Shown: positions 23,170 through 34,200, counted from the stretch's first letter. The stretch: 64,000 bases of DNA from Linyphia triangularis (GCA_963978545.1 OZ021722.1:109564442-109628441), one strand, 5' to 3'. The notes: a model not told the origin generated them from the letters alone. Numbers and translations: made by a program.

Positions 23170-24850
23170 ACTATTGTGGTTTTTGCATCCATTGATTTGG
23201 CAAGTTCTTAAAGCTGTTGAACAGGGCAGGCCATTACACTTGCATCCACATTGTAATGTATAGCAGTTTTTTGTGCAGGAGCATCGTATCGTATTGAGTA
23301 AACAATCTGAAGCTGATGGTAAGTCGCAGAGTATAGGTTAGTACGAGTAATTTTTCACATACCATCCCCATTCTTCTGGTTTGATTCTTTAATATATTTC
23401 CATATATTTATTTATAAGTATGTTCGATAGCTATGATATTTTGTTGAAGAATTGGTCGGGGCAGACGTTCCAGTGCAACAAACGATTTTGCTGTAGTTAC
23501 CTTCGCTACTAACATTTGAAGGCACATTACAGCAGTCGTACCAAAGATGCATTGCTTTTCTACCAGCGACAGTGACATGTTGGCTTGAATCAGAACTAGA
23601 TATTTTTGCAGCCTTCAGCGTTTTGGCAAATGCTGAGGATTTCACAATAGAAAAAATTCTGGATGTGGTATCGCAGCCCGTAAAAGCATGTAGAAGGAAC
23701 AACAAATTGCATCTTTCATGACCTAATATAAATTGTATGATGTGGATTTCATATACTGGCTTTGAAGTTGACCCATGTCTTATACCACTTCGATAATATA
23801 GCTTGAATCTATTATTCTTGGCGTGGTACAGAAGCAGAATCAGCAGATCGGTATCTTCCCCTATCACAGTGGTATGACCGTGTTCTGAAAATGAAACTGC
23901 GGTACTACCAATGACCATATCAGCATCCCCGTCTGCGTTATGAACAGTAAAACCTTGTTTCTTCAGCAAGTCACCATTGAGGGCAATTAGGGCTTGCTTG
24001 TTCTTTCCATTGGCTAGAAACTGTTCCTTTTTGCCAACGAACTTTATGCATGGGCTAAAATTAACATCTCAACTGGTCTTTGTGTATCGTCGTCTGTGAG
24101 CTCCATCCTTGATTGTAGAGGATCCAATGTAGCCATCAAAAACAAAGTGTCATTGTTGCACCACGAAATTCAATGTAAGAGAGATCCTCCATCCAAAATG
24201 TACCTTTCCATACTTTCCACGTTGTCAGATTCTTCCCTATTAAAATGTTAAGTGTATTTGACAATTGCTTCTGCCAACTGCAATGTGTCTGCTTTTCTCA
24301 TCAGGCTTGGGGATTCAAATAATGCTACGGGGTAAGCACAAAGTTCATAATGCATGATATCAACAAGATTCCTATCAGCACAAGTAGTAACAGTCATCAT
24401 TCTTTGGAAAAGTAGTGCTGGATCCACTTGCATATCTGAATCATCTTTACAACAGACATTACCAGAAGATCCTAAAGTTTACGCTTTATCTGACCTTTTA
24501 GCAGAATACCTAAATACATCCTTCCCTATTATTTCTGAGACGATTTTCGCACCAAATAAGTGAAACTCGTCAACATTAACGTCTTCTTCGGTTGTTACGC
24601 CATAACAATATTACGTAGAGAACAGTCATAATTAAATCGAGATATGGATTCTAGTACATTGACCATTTTTTTTTATGTCATTGCTGTCCATCTTTTGTCT
24701 GCTGTCTCTCTTGTCTTTGTGTTGTTCACTAGTTTGCACGGAAACCCCTGCATACTCTTCCATAGTTAAGTTTGTAAATGGAACAAAAGGGCATGCAAAA
24801 CAGCCATGTAGCCTCCTGAATTTCGGTAAGTCCACTTCCTCCCGTTCATC
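23170..24850 (-). pseudogene. FEN/XPG (PIN-like) nuclease-family gene, decayed
   Basis: Translated from the minus strand in several frames, this gives an ordered set of family blocks: an N-terminal 'HGCFACPF' segment (about 24800), 'LRNI' (about 24610), 'DPALLFQRM' and 'YELCAYPVALFES' (about 24320-24430), 'LDGGSLLH' (about 24200), 'FVFDGY...HRRR' (about 24130), 'DGDADMVIG' and 'GEDTDLLIL' (about 23840-23940), 'HAFTGCDTTSRIF' (about 23670), 'PEEWGW' (about 23370) and a Cys-rich tail of about 30 residues (about 23180-23285). VFDG and the acidic GDAD / EDTDLL motifs resemble the N and I regions of FEN1/XPG nucleases, which bind metal ions. The longest intact piece is 185 codons (23412-23969). 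Breaks include TAA codons near 23339, 23410, 24240 and 24478, a frameshift at an A run near 24666, and another near 23970-24240. Fold assignment is from motifs only; I infer similar multicopy ORFs in other arthropods from memory. It is the only gene-like content of J. Confidence 0.75.
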
Positions 24851-25217
24851 TGCGCTTAGGCATCCCCATCATGTGGCATGGAATCCGTCATTTTGAAATC
24901 CGTTTTTCTTGGTGTTCTCGTTGGATATGTTGTTCAGCAATGATAACTGATTAAAAATTAATCAAAAAAGCTTCTGTTGCAATTTTTTCCATGTTCACTG
25001 CATTTTTAATTTAGTTTGCCTGGACTATTAATGAAACGACCTGAATTGTTTTCATTTAATGCCTACCTATAATAAATGAAAATTAAAATACCAAAAGACA
25101 CAACCAGGTGGAGCCACTGCATGGATTTCAAATATAAAATAAAATGTATTAGATGCTATTTTCAAGTTTTAAATTAATATAATTTCATTTTGGTGGTAAT
25201 TTTCATACCCTACTCAC

Positions 25218-25398
25218 GCCGACCAAACGGTATAGTGGTTAGCGTGCTAGCTTCTAGACCGCGAGGTTGCGGATTTGAGTCCCGTGTTGGCATGGGTGTT
25301 TGTAAATGTATGTTGGCTTCTCTAATGACGAATGTTTCGGCACATCATAGCCCTAGTGTTGGTGACGGCGCCAGATAATCTGAATACAACCAACCAAC
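25218..25398 (+). mobile_element. SINE family A, copy 7
   Basis: Full-length copy in the right TIR of F copy 1. Perfect 14-bp duplication 'cataccctactcac' (25204-25217 and 25399-25412). The B box is weakened (GGATTTGAGTCCC). Confidence 0.93.
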
Positions 25399-25914
25399 CA
25401 TACCCTACTCACCAAATATTAGGGTTTTATGGAAAGTAGTTTCTAAATGCACTGGGCTAGAAAATTGTAACACACCGTGTATAGGGAATTATCCTTACTA
25501 GGACTTCCCCTTAATGGATCTAATTATAGCATAAATAAATTCAAAACAACAAACAGAGCAAGCGTTTGATGTTTTGCATTGATGCGTCAGAAAATCTACA
25601 ATACAACCAACCAATCAACGAGTGTCTCCCTAGAGACCGCTTCCATAAGAGATTTGAGGATGGTGTTGCAAAAACCATCACCTTTATAAGCATTGCGCAA
25701 TGCAGACTTTGGCGCCTGTGTAATAAACCCGCTTTCGGATGCAAAGAAGCAATCCGGGGACTTAGATGTTGTCTAGACCTGCTGGAGCCGCACAAAACTT
25801 AAGATCTTCTGGTATACCCAAAAAGGAAATCTTTTCGGTTTCTTAAGGGCTCTGTCGACTTTGGATCCACGAAAATATCGTTATTTTCATTTTTTTTTAA
25901 GAATACTGTTTTGC

Positions 25915-26682
25915 TTATTGATATAAAACTTGTTAGGCTTAACAAAACGTTCGTAAATTACAAAAAAAAAAAAAAAAAAAAAAAAAAAATGTGATTTTAA
26001 CCACTTTTTTAGTGTGAAAATGCTAGGTTGGTTGTTGGTTGTTTTCAGATTATCTGGTGCCGTCAGCAACACGAGGGCTATAATGCGCCGAAACATTAGT
26101 CATTTGACAAGCCTACATACATTTACAAACATCCATGCCTTACACAGGACTCGAACCCACAACCTCGCTGTCTAGTAGCTAGTATGCTAACGTTTGGTCG
26201 GTGTGAAAATGCTTGGAAAACAGGAGTTGTCAAAAAGTAGGTAAGTGTGCACTGTTGAAAAAATCTGAATGACGGCTCATCTGAAACAAAACAATTTAAT
26301 GGTTTTAGGTTTAGTGTGAAAATGGCTACATCCCGTACCTCTAATATTAATTTATATGCAAAAATAACAAAATGGTAGCTAAAAAAAATTTAAAAAACGT
26401 GTTTTTTTCATGTTTTTTTGCCAAAAAAAAATAGTAAAAATATTCATTTTGCAATAATTCTGGTACGAGGAATATCGATAAGTATACAGAGTATGTAGTT
26501 AAAATTTCATAAGGATCGGATCAGTAGTTTCTGAGATTTTTTCAACAGCGCACACCTACCTACTTTTTGAGCACTCTTGTTAACATGGTATTTTTACTCT
26601 AAAAAAAAGGTTTAAATCATTTTTTTTTCTTTCGTAATTTGTGAATGTTTTTGTTAAGCCTAACAAGTTTTACATCAATAAA
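25915..26682. mobile_element. Long foldback element family R
   Basis: The left arm from 'TTATTGATATAAAACTTGTT' (25916) is mirrored by the right arm ending 'AACAAGTTTTACATCAATAA' (26682). Similarity continues inward through 'CAAAAAGTAGGTA.GTGTGC' and 'GTTGAAAAAATCT', giving arms of about 240 bp once the SINE in the left arm is removed. An A run of about 29 bp (25962-25989) replaces a shorter A/G-rich stretch of the other arm. No coding sequence. Confidence 0.7.
26025..26200 (-). mobile_element. SINE family A, copy 8
   Basis: Minus-strand copy within the left arm of R, with the perfect 13-bp duplication 'gtgtgaaaatgct' (26012-26024 and 26201-26213). The A-box region is partly deleted ('atgctaacgtttggtcgg'), so this copy is probably inactive. 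Confidence 0.9.
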
Positions 26683-26924
26683 CCTAGTCCGAAGCTTATA
26701 TGAATAAACGTATTTTTATTAAACTTCGTATAAGTAATACTGAATCAACAGTAAATCTTACAAAAAAAAATAAAAAATAATAATATAAATTTATAAGAAA
26801 TTTATTCATAGAAACACTGTTTTTACAATAATTCTTTATATACATTACCAACTTTTATGAACAATTGCGACTTATTTAATAGATTTTAAGCTCAGATCGA
26901 GTTTTCATAGTGTTTGACTATTAC

Positions 26925-27130
26925 TTGGGCCAACCTGATGGCTGTGGGGTTAGCTCTCTGACCTCGCATGCCAATGGTACCGGGTTCAAATCTTGGGCTA
27001 AGCATGGATGTTCGTTGTGGCTCGGAATCCACTTTAAGCTATAGGTTCCAGCCTGATTAGCCGTTATTGTGCACAAAAATAGGTCGTTGAGCGTACAAAC
27101 AAACCAAATAATTATTACTCGGAAACCATG
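26925..27130 (+). mobile_element. Third tRNA-like SINE family (single copy)
   Basis: tRNA-like head: 'GATGGCTGTGGGGTTAGC' (A-box-like), an anticodon-arm-like 'CTCTGACCTCGCATGCC', then 'CCGGGTTCAAATCTTGG' (B-box-like). The body then differs from families A and the 1568 element ('GTGGCTCGGAATCCACTTT', 'GATTAGCCGTTATTGTG'). The end is approximate. Confidence 0.55.
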
Positions 27131-27175
27131 GAACCCATGGGCTATTTTTTTTTTGCTGTCTCCAAAACTATATAG

Positions 27176-27356
27176 GCCGACCAAACGGTATAGTGATTAG
27201 CGCGCTGGCTTCTAGACCGGGAGGTTGCGGGTTCGAGTCCTGTGTAGGCATGGGTGTTTGTAAATGTATGTTGGTTTGTTAAATGACGAAATGTTTCGGC
27301 GCATTATAGCCCTCGTGTTGCTGACGGCGCCAGATAATCTGAATACAACCAACCAA
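27176..27356 (+). mobile_element. SINE family A, copy 9
   Basis: Full-length, with good A and B boxes and a perfect 14-bp duplication 'ccaaaactatatag' (27162-27175 and 27357-27370). It lies 45 bp downstream of the third SINE family. Confidence 0.93.
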
Positions 27357-27370
27357 CCAAAACTATATAG

Positions 27371-28239
27371 ATTGCATGGTCTTTAACAACGAATCTATTT
27401 GCCGCATTTCACCTCATTTGAAGGAAAGTGGATAAGTTTGTCCTTGGAAGATTTGTCTGACAAAAATAAATTTAAAGTTGACTCTTTGCACTTGAGTGTT
27501 AAAGACTAACACAAGTTTGTTTTAAAATTACTATTTTTCAATTTTTCTCAAAACACAATTCATATTAACACTTACAAAAGCCATCATGGTGAAACAATAT
27601 GAATCCCTCGTGCATTCAAAATCATCAAATTCCAAACCTCAAATAAACACAATTTTACGGCGAAAACTCTCAAAGAAATCGCTGAACAAACAGCAGAATT
27701 TTGCTTCTAAGAACTTTAAAGCGCCGTAAGAGATCGAAATACAATAGGAAAAAAAAAATATTATCGTCTGAAAAAAAACTCTTAGGAAATAGATTTTTCC
27801 GCTTAATTAATTTTATCGCACCTGAAAAGAACTGTAAGAACCCCCCCCCCCACACACACACACAGGAATATCTCGATCAATTTCATTCTCTGCACTTAAC
27901 CCTCGGGCCTTCTTCTAAATAACAACTCCGTTTGTACACACTTAGAAAAGCAAGTCCTCCTTGAAGGCAGTCAAGTAATGAAAATATACTGGCCCGTAGA
28001 TGCGATGGCCAACGGCAAGAGAAATATCGAAGTTTTCTTCTAGAAATCTGGCAGCTATGAAGGAAGGTTTGTGAGTGGGGGAGGCATCATAAGGGCTCTG
28101 AAAATGGCGGCATTTCGATTTCGAAACCAGTAGGAAGTGTTCTTTTTTTTTCTTCTTCATTCGATTGTTTTCGCTTTTTGATGGTGCAATAGTGATGATT
28201 TGTTGCAGTGAAGATGGGGATTTAATAGTAGACTGCAAG
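27371..28239. other. No recognisable gene
   Basis: Contains a C run and CA repeats at 27840-27863. Open frames of 60-100 codons on both strands have no recognisable domain. Confidence 0.4.
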
Positions 28240-28640
28240 TTTAGGTGCCTCATCGAACATCCTTCTTAAATTGTTATTATAGAATGTGGAGAAATGTTGG
28301 TGGATAACGAATCTACTGGTCTGCCGGGAAAAAAATGGTCGAAAGTATTAAAAAATCGACTTTGAATGAGTTGAACTAAATCCGATTGCCAAATGTGTCA
28401 TAACTTGCCTAAAAACGAAAACCCTTTTTTTGTCTGGTAACCCACCAAACGTTAACTTTTAATTAGAAAGGTTGCAGACGAATTGTCTTTTTTTAGCCAA
28501 GATATTTCTTCTTTGAAAACTAAGCCAAGTTGGCAATACATATTACATCACCAGAATATTTTCAATATAACCCACTAGTCAATTTTCATCATAGCTCATA
28601 GATAACAGTAAAAACCGTTTCCTTACTCAATCGATAAATG
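28240..28640. mobile_element. Foldback element family G, copy 3 (partial)
   Basis: Left-arm match to 59954-60250: 'CATCGAACATcCTTCT', 'GAATCTACTGGTCTGCC', 'AATGAGTTGAACTAAA', 'ATAACTTGCC'. The centre and right arm are degenerate or lost. The following 28641-29061 is AT-rich with a weak match to the 138-bp satellite described at 59270. Confidence 0.5.
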
Positions 28641-29061
28641 CAAAAAGGGGTCGTGTCCAACCGAAATTTTTTGCATTTTCTCTTTTTACATTTAAAAATT
28701 CAATTTTCTATAAGTTTTAGTTATAAAGCTTTAGCTTTGTTAATGATTTCCTTAGAAAACACTTCATATATGATCGAATTGCACATTCCTATCAGTTATA
28801 GATATTACTAAATAATATATAAATACTCTTGCTTCACTACGAAATTTTATCTCATGTGCATTTTAGCAATCCAAACACATTAATGCATTTCATACATTTG
28901 ATCCCTTTTCGACCCCTGAAAATTATAGGTAATCAAAATTGGATAGCTTACTTAATCTATTATTACTTTATCATTTGTACTAAATTTTAGAGTTGTGTCT
29001 ATATTGGAAGTGGAACATTTGGATACTTCTCGTTTTAAAGGTTTCGATCCCTTAAAATAAG

Positions 29062-29991
29062 TTAAGGTATACATATGCAATTAAAATGATTTTCTTTAAT
29101 TTTTAGGTTATAATTTCAAACTTTTTGGCAGTATATCAGAATTAAAAATGATGCATTTTTATATATAAACTTTTTTTCCCGTCAATTTTTTAATCAGCTA
29201 ATTGCAATTAAAGTGACTAATTAGGACATTATTAAAACATGCATCAATAAACTTGTAATTAACTTAGAGGTACGATTTTTATTGCAAATAAAATATATTA
29301 TATTGAAGCATGTTCCTATGGAGAATTTTGAATTTGGCTGCAATATTTATTTAATTATACATTTTTAAATAAAAAGTTTAAAAAAAAAAAATACATAGTT
29401 TTTAACAAAAAAATATAATGTTAAAATATTCATAAAAATTTGTTTATTACAATACATGTTAGATTCTCAATAGGAAACTCATTCACAACTTGTGTCTACA
29501 GAACATAATTAGAATTTTGTAAATCGGACAATTTATTATGAAGTTATGACCGTTGGCGTGTAGTCATATAACACCAAAATGTAATTCTTTAGAAAACGCG
29601 TTTAAAGTTTCTACACTAATGAATGTGATACAAAACAGGTTCAGCCGACCAAACGGTATAGTGGTTAGCTAGCTTCTAAACCGCGAGGTTGCGGATTCGA
29701 GTCCCGTGTTAGGCATGGGTGTTTATAAATGTATGTTGGCTTGTCTAATGACGAATGTTTCGGCGCATTATAGCCCTCGTGTTGCTGACGGCGTCAGATA
29801 ATCTGAAAACAACCAACCAACAAAACAGGTTCACAAAACCCACTGTAATTCAAAAAGTAATTTGAGTCTCAGAAAAAAAATGGTATTATTTTAAAGGTAA
29901 TGAATTCCGGGAATATTTTAAAACAAAAATAAAAACAGAAACGCAGACTTTAGTCACATTTTGTAATTCCTAATGTATATGTATACCTTAA
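29062..29991. mobile_element. TTAA element family T, copy 2, carrying a SINE
   Basis: Bounded by TTAA with perfect 15-bp inverted ends 'TTAAGGTATACATAT' / 'ATATGTATACCTTAA'. Without the SINE and its duplication it is about 740 bp, close to copy 1. The interior matches copy 3 (31627-32255) closely, which lacks the SINE and so shows the empty site. Confidence 0.85.
29644..29820 (+). mobile_element. SINE family A, copy 10
   Basis: Perfect 13-bp duplication 'caaaacaggttca' (29631-29643 and 29821-29833). T copy 3 has a single 'CAAAACAGGTTCACAAAA' at the equivalent place, an empty-site proof. The head has a 4-bp deletion after the A box. Confidence 0.95.
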
Positions 29992-30005
29992 TCGAGATCG
30001 GAATA

Positions 30006-30590
30006 GCTTACTTTTTATATCCTTTATATTACACTTAGATTATGTGTGTATGTATGTGGTTGGTTGGCTGGGAATGTCGATTTTGGAAAAATCTGCGGAG
30101 ACGTAATTGATCCTCTTGCCGTCATCCAATCGGGCTGAAACCTAACAGATAGATTCAATATCTATGACAATGCATTCTATCAAATGTTGGTGGCTATCAC
30201 TGTAACTAAAAGGTAGCTTTAAAGGAATAATAATAAACAAAATTGCTGTCATTCAATCGCGTTGAAATAGCATTTAACCGATCATTGCAGAAACTCTTTC
30301 TTGTAGGCAAAATTGTTTTAATAAATAAATAATAAAATTACTTTAATAAAAATAAATAATAAAAAATATTTGGAAGTGAGTGATTAAATTCACATCAATT
30401 TTTTATTGAATAAATTTTGAAAAGTAGTTATTTTACTGATAGGTTGTGTTTTTAATGTTTAAAATTCGATGCCAACAGGAAGCACACGTTGGCAGCAGAA
30501 AGGCGCTTTGTTAATGAATACAAACATTGACAATGCATACAAAGGATTTATATTAAAAAGTTTTTGATGGGTTTTGTTATTTAATATTTA
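30006..30590 (+). repeat. Interspersed repeat family D, copy 4
   Basis: Uninterrupted plus-strand copy. It includes 'CCTTTATATTACACTTAG', 'GGTTGGTTGGCTGGGAATG', 'GACAATGCATTCTATCAAAT' and 'TTAATGAATACAAACATTG'. It serves as the empty-site reference for the two Q insertions in copy 3. Confidence 0.7.
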
Positions 30591-30964
30591 TCCTTGTTGA
30601 TATTTGTTCCAATTTCATGCATGTGACAGAGTTAGGAGAATTACTGATGACTAAATGAGTGAGGAAGGTCTCGGATTTTATGTATACAGATGAATATTCT
30701 ACAGTTTCTCACAGTCTTTAAATTTGGGAATTTCGGCATTTATCTTTTAATTTTTTTCTTATTCCAACACATTATTATTGCAATTATTGAAACCGAGTAC
30801 AGTCACACCCCATTAACTCGAAATCCATTAGCACATCATTATTTTTAACTCGAAGTAAAAGCTTCTCTGTACAATGAAGCTTAAACTTAACGTTAATTTG
30901 TTTAAAACGAAATCTCACATAATGCAATCCCGAGTAAGATTAATTTTTCTTTCTTTAAGCCACT

Positions 30965-31626
30965 TTTTACTTTCAATTACCCATATGTATACAAAGGGTG
31001 ATGAAAGTATAACATTTGGTCAAAAAAAGTGCCGATATTTTTTTTTGCATTTCTCCACGGTTTGGAACATCCTGATCTCATAAAAATGATCTAGAAAAAA
31101 TGTCGGTCTGTGTGTATGTGGGTCTGTGGTCAGCATAACTCCCGAACAAATTGATGTTCAAATTTGGTATGAGGGTTAGTCGTGGCCATGGGACCTACCA
31201 TAAGGTTTTCGTCAAAATCGCGCATGCGCATAAGATAGCAGCCATTGAAAAAATCATGTTTTTCAATGATTGCTAAAAAATGGATCTAACGATTTTGATC
31301 AAAATCTATGTGGTAATGCCTATCAAGATGTTCTAAACTCCCCCCCCCCCCTCCGAAATTCCCGTAAAAATGTGTATTGGCGTAAAAAGTCGAAAAATGA
31401 ATGCCTTGAATACAAAGTTCTCTTTCCATGAGCATACCTATTCACTTATAATAAAGGATAATATAAGGATTATCGAAAAGTATATCACCAAATTAACCAT
31501 TTTTTTTAAAGCCCCATACAAGAACAATCGCAAACAAATATCACCTAGCCATTTTTTTTTAACTGGCACAAATTGACATAAGTATTATAGTGTAATTGAA
31601 AGTTGTGCGATGTTTCACACCCCTAG
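30965..31626 (+). repeat. Repeat family C, copy 2 (longest clean copy)
   Basis: Starts 'ACTTTCAATTACCCATATG', shares 'CAGCATAACTCCCGAACAAA' and 'GGTTTTCGTCAAAATCGCG' with copies at 44, 52 and 55 kb, and ends 'CACCCCTAG' followed by T (31623-31626). It contains CGCATGCGCA (31221-31230), an NRF-1-type palindrome. No intact protein. A C run at 31327-31337 lies inside. Confidence 0.6.
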
Positions 31627-32255
31627 TTATATATAAACCGTTAAATTTTTCCGTTATTTTTTTAATTAGCTAATTGCAATTAAAATGACTTTGAGGAATT
31701 ATTAGAACAGACATAAATAAACTTGTAATTAACTTAGAGGTATGATTTTTATTGCAAATAAAAGATATTATATTGACGCATGTTTATTTAAAGAATTGTG
31801 AATTTGGCTTCAGTATTTATTTAATTATAAGTTTTTAAATAAAAAATTTGAAAAAATACATAATTTTCATCAAAAAATTAAGATTACAATATATAAAAAA
31901 TATAGATTGTTTATAATAATATATATTAGATTCTAGTAGGAAACACATTCACAACTATTGTCTACATAACGAAATTAGAGTTTTGTAAAACGAACCATTT
32001 ATAATGAAGTCATATAACACCAAAATGTCATTTTTTAGAAAACGCGTTTAATGTTTACTCTACTAATTAATGGGATACAAAACAGGTTCACAAAATCTAC
32101 TGTAATTTAAAAAGTAATTTGAGTCTCAAAAATAAAATGGAAACATTTTAAAGGTAATGAATTCGGGAATATTTTAAAATAATAAAAAAAAAAAAAAAAA
32201 AAAAAACGCAGACTTGAGTCAAATTTCACAATTCCTAATGAATATATATACCTTA
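31627..32255. mobile_element. TTAA element family T, copy 3 (5' end missing)
   Basis: Begins exactly at the end of C copy 2 and matches T copy 2 from its 'TATATATAAAC' segment to the 3' terminus 'TATATACCTTAA'. It lacks the SINE. An A run of about 21 bp at 32186-32206 is specific to this copy. Confidence 0.75.
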
Positions 32256-32323
32256 ACACGAATTTCAGTTAGAGCGAAAAATTTCGGCAGCCTCGTCAAT
32301 TTTGCGTTAACTGGGTTTTACAG

Positions 32324-33298
32324 AAAATTGATTAGTCACAAAAATTAATTTTACATAACTTATTATTTTTAATATGTCCTTACTTAATTGATTCAGTACC
32401 ATTTTTAAAATGATGACTTATGGGTTTTGCTCTGGGTTATATTTAAACTGAAAACAATTTTAATCTCAAATAATTGCAAAACATGAATAGAAAGCTTACT
32501 AAAAAAAAGTTCTACGTTTTTATAGCTTCAGTTCAAAAGCTAAATATCACCTTTGGCAATTTTTCTTTTACAACATTTGTCATAATATGATTTTAAATAC
32601 TTATGAATAATCTCTTTACATTATAAGAGGAAATGAAATTAAATCAGTTTATATTAATACGAACTCTCAAACCGAAAAAAAGCTGCAAAACTTGAAATAT
32701 ATTTCCAAGTAAAAAAAAAACAAAAAAAAACCCCTTTTTTTTTTATATAATAGCAAAATATTCACCAATTATGTTGCTTGGTGAAGAGAAATTTACTAAA
32801 CTTAATCTTTTTAATAAAAAATAGTTTAAAACAGTAATCCGATTTTATTAAATTGAACGCGTTCTTAAATAAATTCCTTCGGGGTATCATTCATTTGTGT
32901 ATTTTTATGAAAAATTTTGCAGTGTCAATTTAGTAGTTTTATTTCTTTATAATAGGATAAATTTGCGCATTCATTTTTGAGGATTGCTTTAAAAAATTTT
33001 TTTTACAACATCCAGCAGTTAATAAATTAACAAAATCGCTATGTTTATTCTTTGATTTATAAGTGCCATTATTTTTTCATCAATGTCATTTAAACAATTA
33101 TTATCATTACTTTTGATTTTTAAGATTTAATGAATACTTTATTTAAACATTTGAATTGGTCTCATTAAGTTCCATTATAAAGATGTTCATGTTTTTTTAA
33201 GTTTAGTTTTTCGCTTTTATATCAAAGCAGTTCAATAAAAATAAATTATTTTCGAAATAAACCAAGAACGTTGTTGACGTTTAATTTATGTGTTATTG
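32324..33298. other. No recognisable feature
   Basis: Very AT-rich, with no coding or repeat signal I can support. Confidence 0.4.
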
Positions 33299-34200
33299 TA
33301 TAATAATTTACATATATTATTGGACTTATTATATCAGCTTATTCATTACTCCGATATACAAATATAAATTGTTTTGGAAATGTTTCATTAATTTATATAC
33401 GATTGTACAGATTAAAAATGTTTGTCGTTGTGTATTAATATTTATACAGAGAAATACATTTCATTTAAAATTATAATATTTCATATTTTATTAGATATAT
33501 TATAGTAACTTATATTTATATTAGATATACAAATTAATATACTATAAAACATATTGTATTCATTTTTGTTTTGTTAAATTTATTGTATTAATTAATGTAT
33601 TATTAAATATATTGCATAAATTTATCTATTATTAAATATTATTATTACAATATATTTATATGATATAAAATATATTGTATTAATTTAATATTAAATATAT
33701 TGTATTAATTTATTTAATATTAATTATATTGTATTAATTTATTTACTATTAAATATATTGTATTAATTTATTCAATATTAAATATATTGTATTAATTTAT
33801 TTAATACTAAATATATTGTATTAATTTATTTAATATTAAATATATTGTATTAACTTATTTACTATTAAATATATTGTATTAATTTATTTATTATTGAATA
33901 ATAATTTACAAATATTATTGTTCGTACTATATTAGTTTTTACATATTATTGTGATATAAATAGTTTTGGAAATGTTTCGTTAATTTATAAAGAATTTGAC
34001 ATTTTAAAATTGTTGTTTGTTTTATATTTATCCAGAAAAAATACAAATCATTTAAAACTATAATAATTTCTATTTTATTGGATATTTATAGAAACTTATA
34101 TTTATATTAAATCTATTAATTAATTTATTTTTAAATATTTTATATTAATTTGTGTATTGTTATATATAATATTGTATTAATTTTTGTATTGTTAAATATA
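33299..34200. repeat. AT-rich higher-order duplication with a 29-bp tandem core
   Basis: Blocks 33299-33590 and 33899-34190 are diverged direct copies 600 bp apart ('ATAATTTACA.ATATTATTG', 'GTTTTGGAAATGTTTC'). Between them, at 33655-33900, are about eight copies of a unit of about 29 bp made of A and T with one G ('TTAAATATATTGTATTAATT'). Confidence 0.75.

Larger units (their letters stand above)
21762..25027. mobile_element. TIR transposon J carrying a FEN/XPG-like pseudogene
   Basis: Termini 'TAGTCCAG' and 'CTGGACTA' are perfect inverted repeats abutting a 3-bp direct repeat TTA (21759-21761 and 25028-25030); the F paralogue has a single 'CACTTAATGAAA' at this place. Similarity between the ends continues for about 170 bp once a SINE is removed: 'GCAACAGAAGCTT', 'GCTGAACAAC', 'ACGGATACCATGCCA' on the left against their counterparts in 24850-25027. 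Without the SINE and the TTAA element the original is about 2.35 kb. Its only gene-like content is a minus-strand pseudogene whose 5' end reaches the right TIR. A TTA duplication is typical of PIF/Harbinger and also possible for CACTA types; I see no DDE transposase. Confidence 0.75.
21637..25514. mobile_element. Long-TIR MITE family F, copy 1, split by element J
   Basis: The left arm (21637-21761: 'TAGTAAGGATCATTCC', 'CATTTAGAAACTACTTCCT', 'GGTGAGTAAGTACGAAAAT') and the right remainder (25028-25514, ending 'GATCCTTACTAGGACTTCCC') together match uninterrupted copy 2 at 44838-45264. Joining them removes element J and leaves one TTA. The right TIR also carries a SINE. Confidence 0.8.
30800..32323. 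mobile_element. Possible pogo/Tigger-like MITE, host of nested repeats
   Basis: The left 'CAGTCACACCCCATTAACTC' and the reverse complement of the right end 'CTGTAAAACCCAGTTAACGC' are similar over about 24 bp (17 matches), in the style of pogo/Tigger termini, with TA before the left end but not clearly after the right. Between them sit a C copy and a T copy. The pairing may be chance. Confidence 0.35.

Noticed and set aside
27942..28253. 103-codon minus-strand open frame as a gene
   Set aside because: Low-complexity Lys/Ser stretches, no recognisable domain, and it ends at a family G boundary.
30800..32323. Confident assignment of a pogo/Tigger element
   Set aside because: Only about 17 of 24 end bases match and TA is missing at one side, so it is listed at low confidence only.
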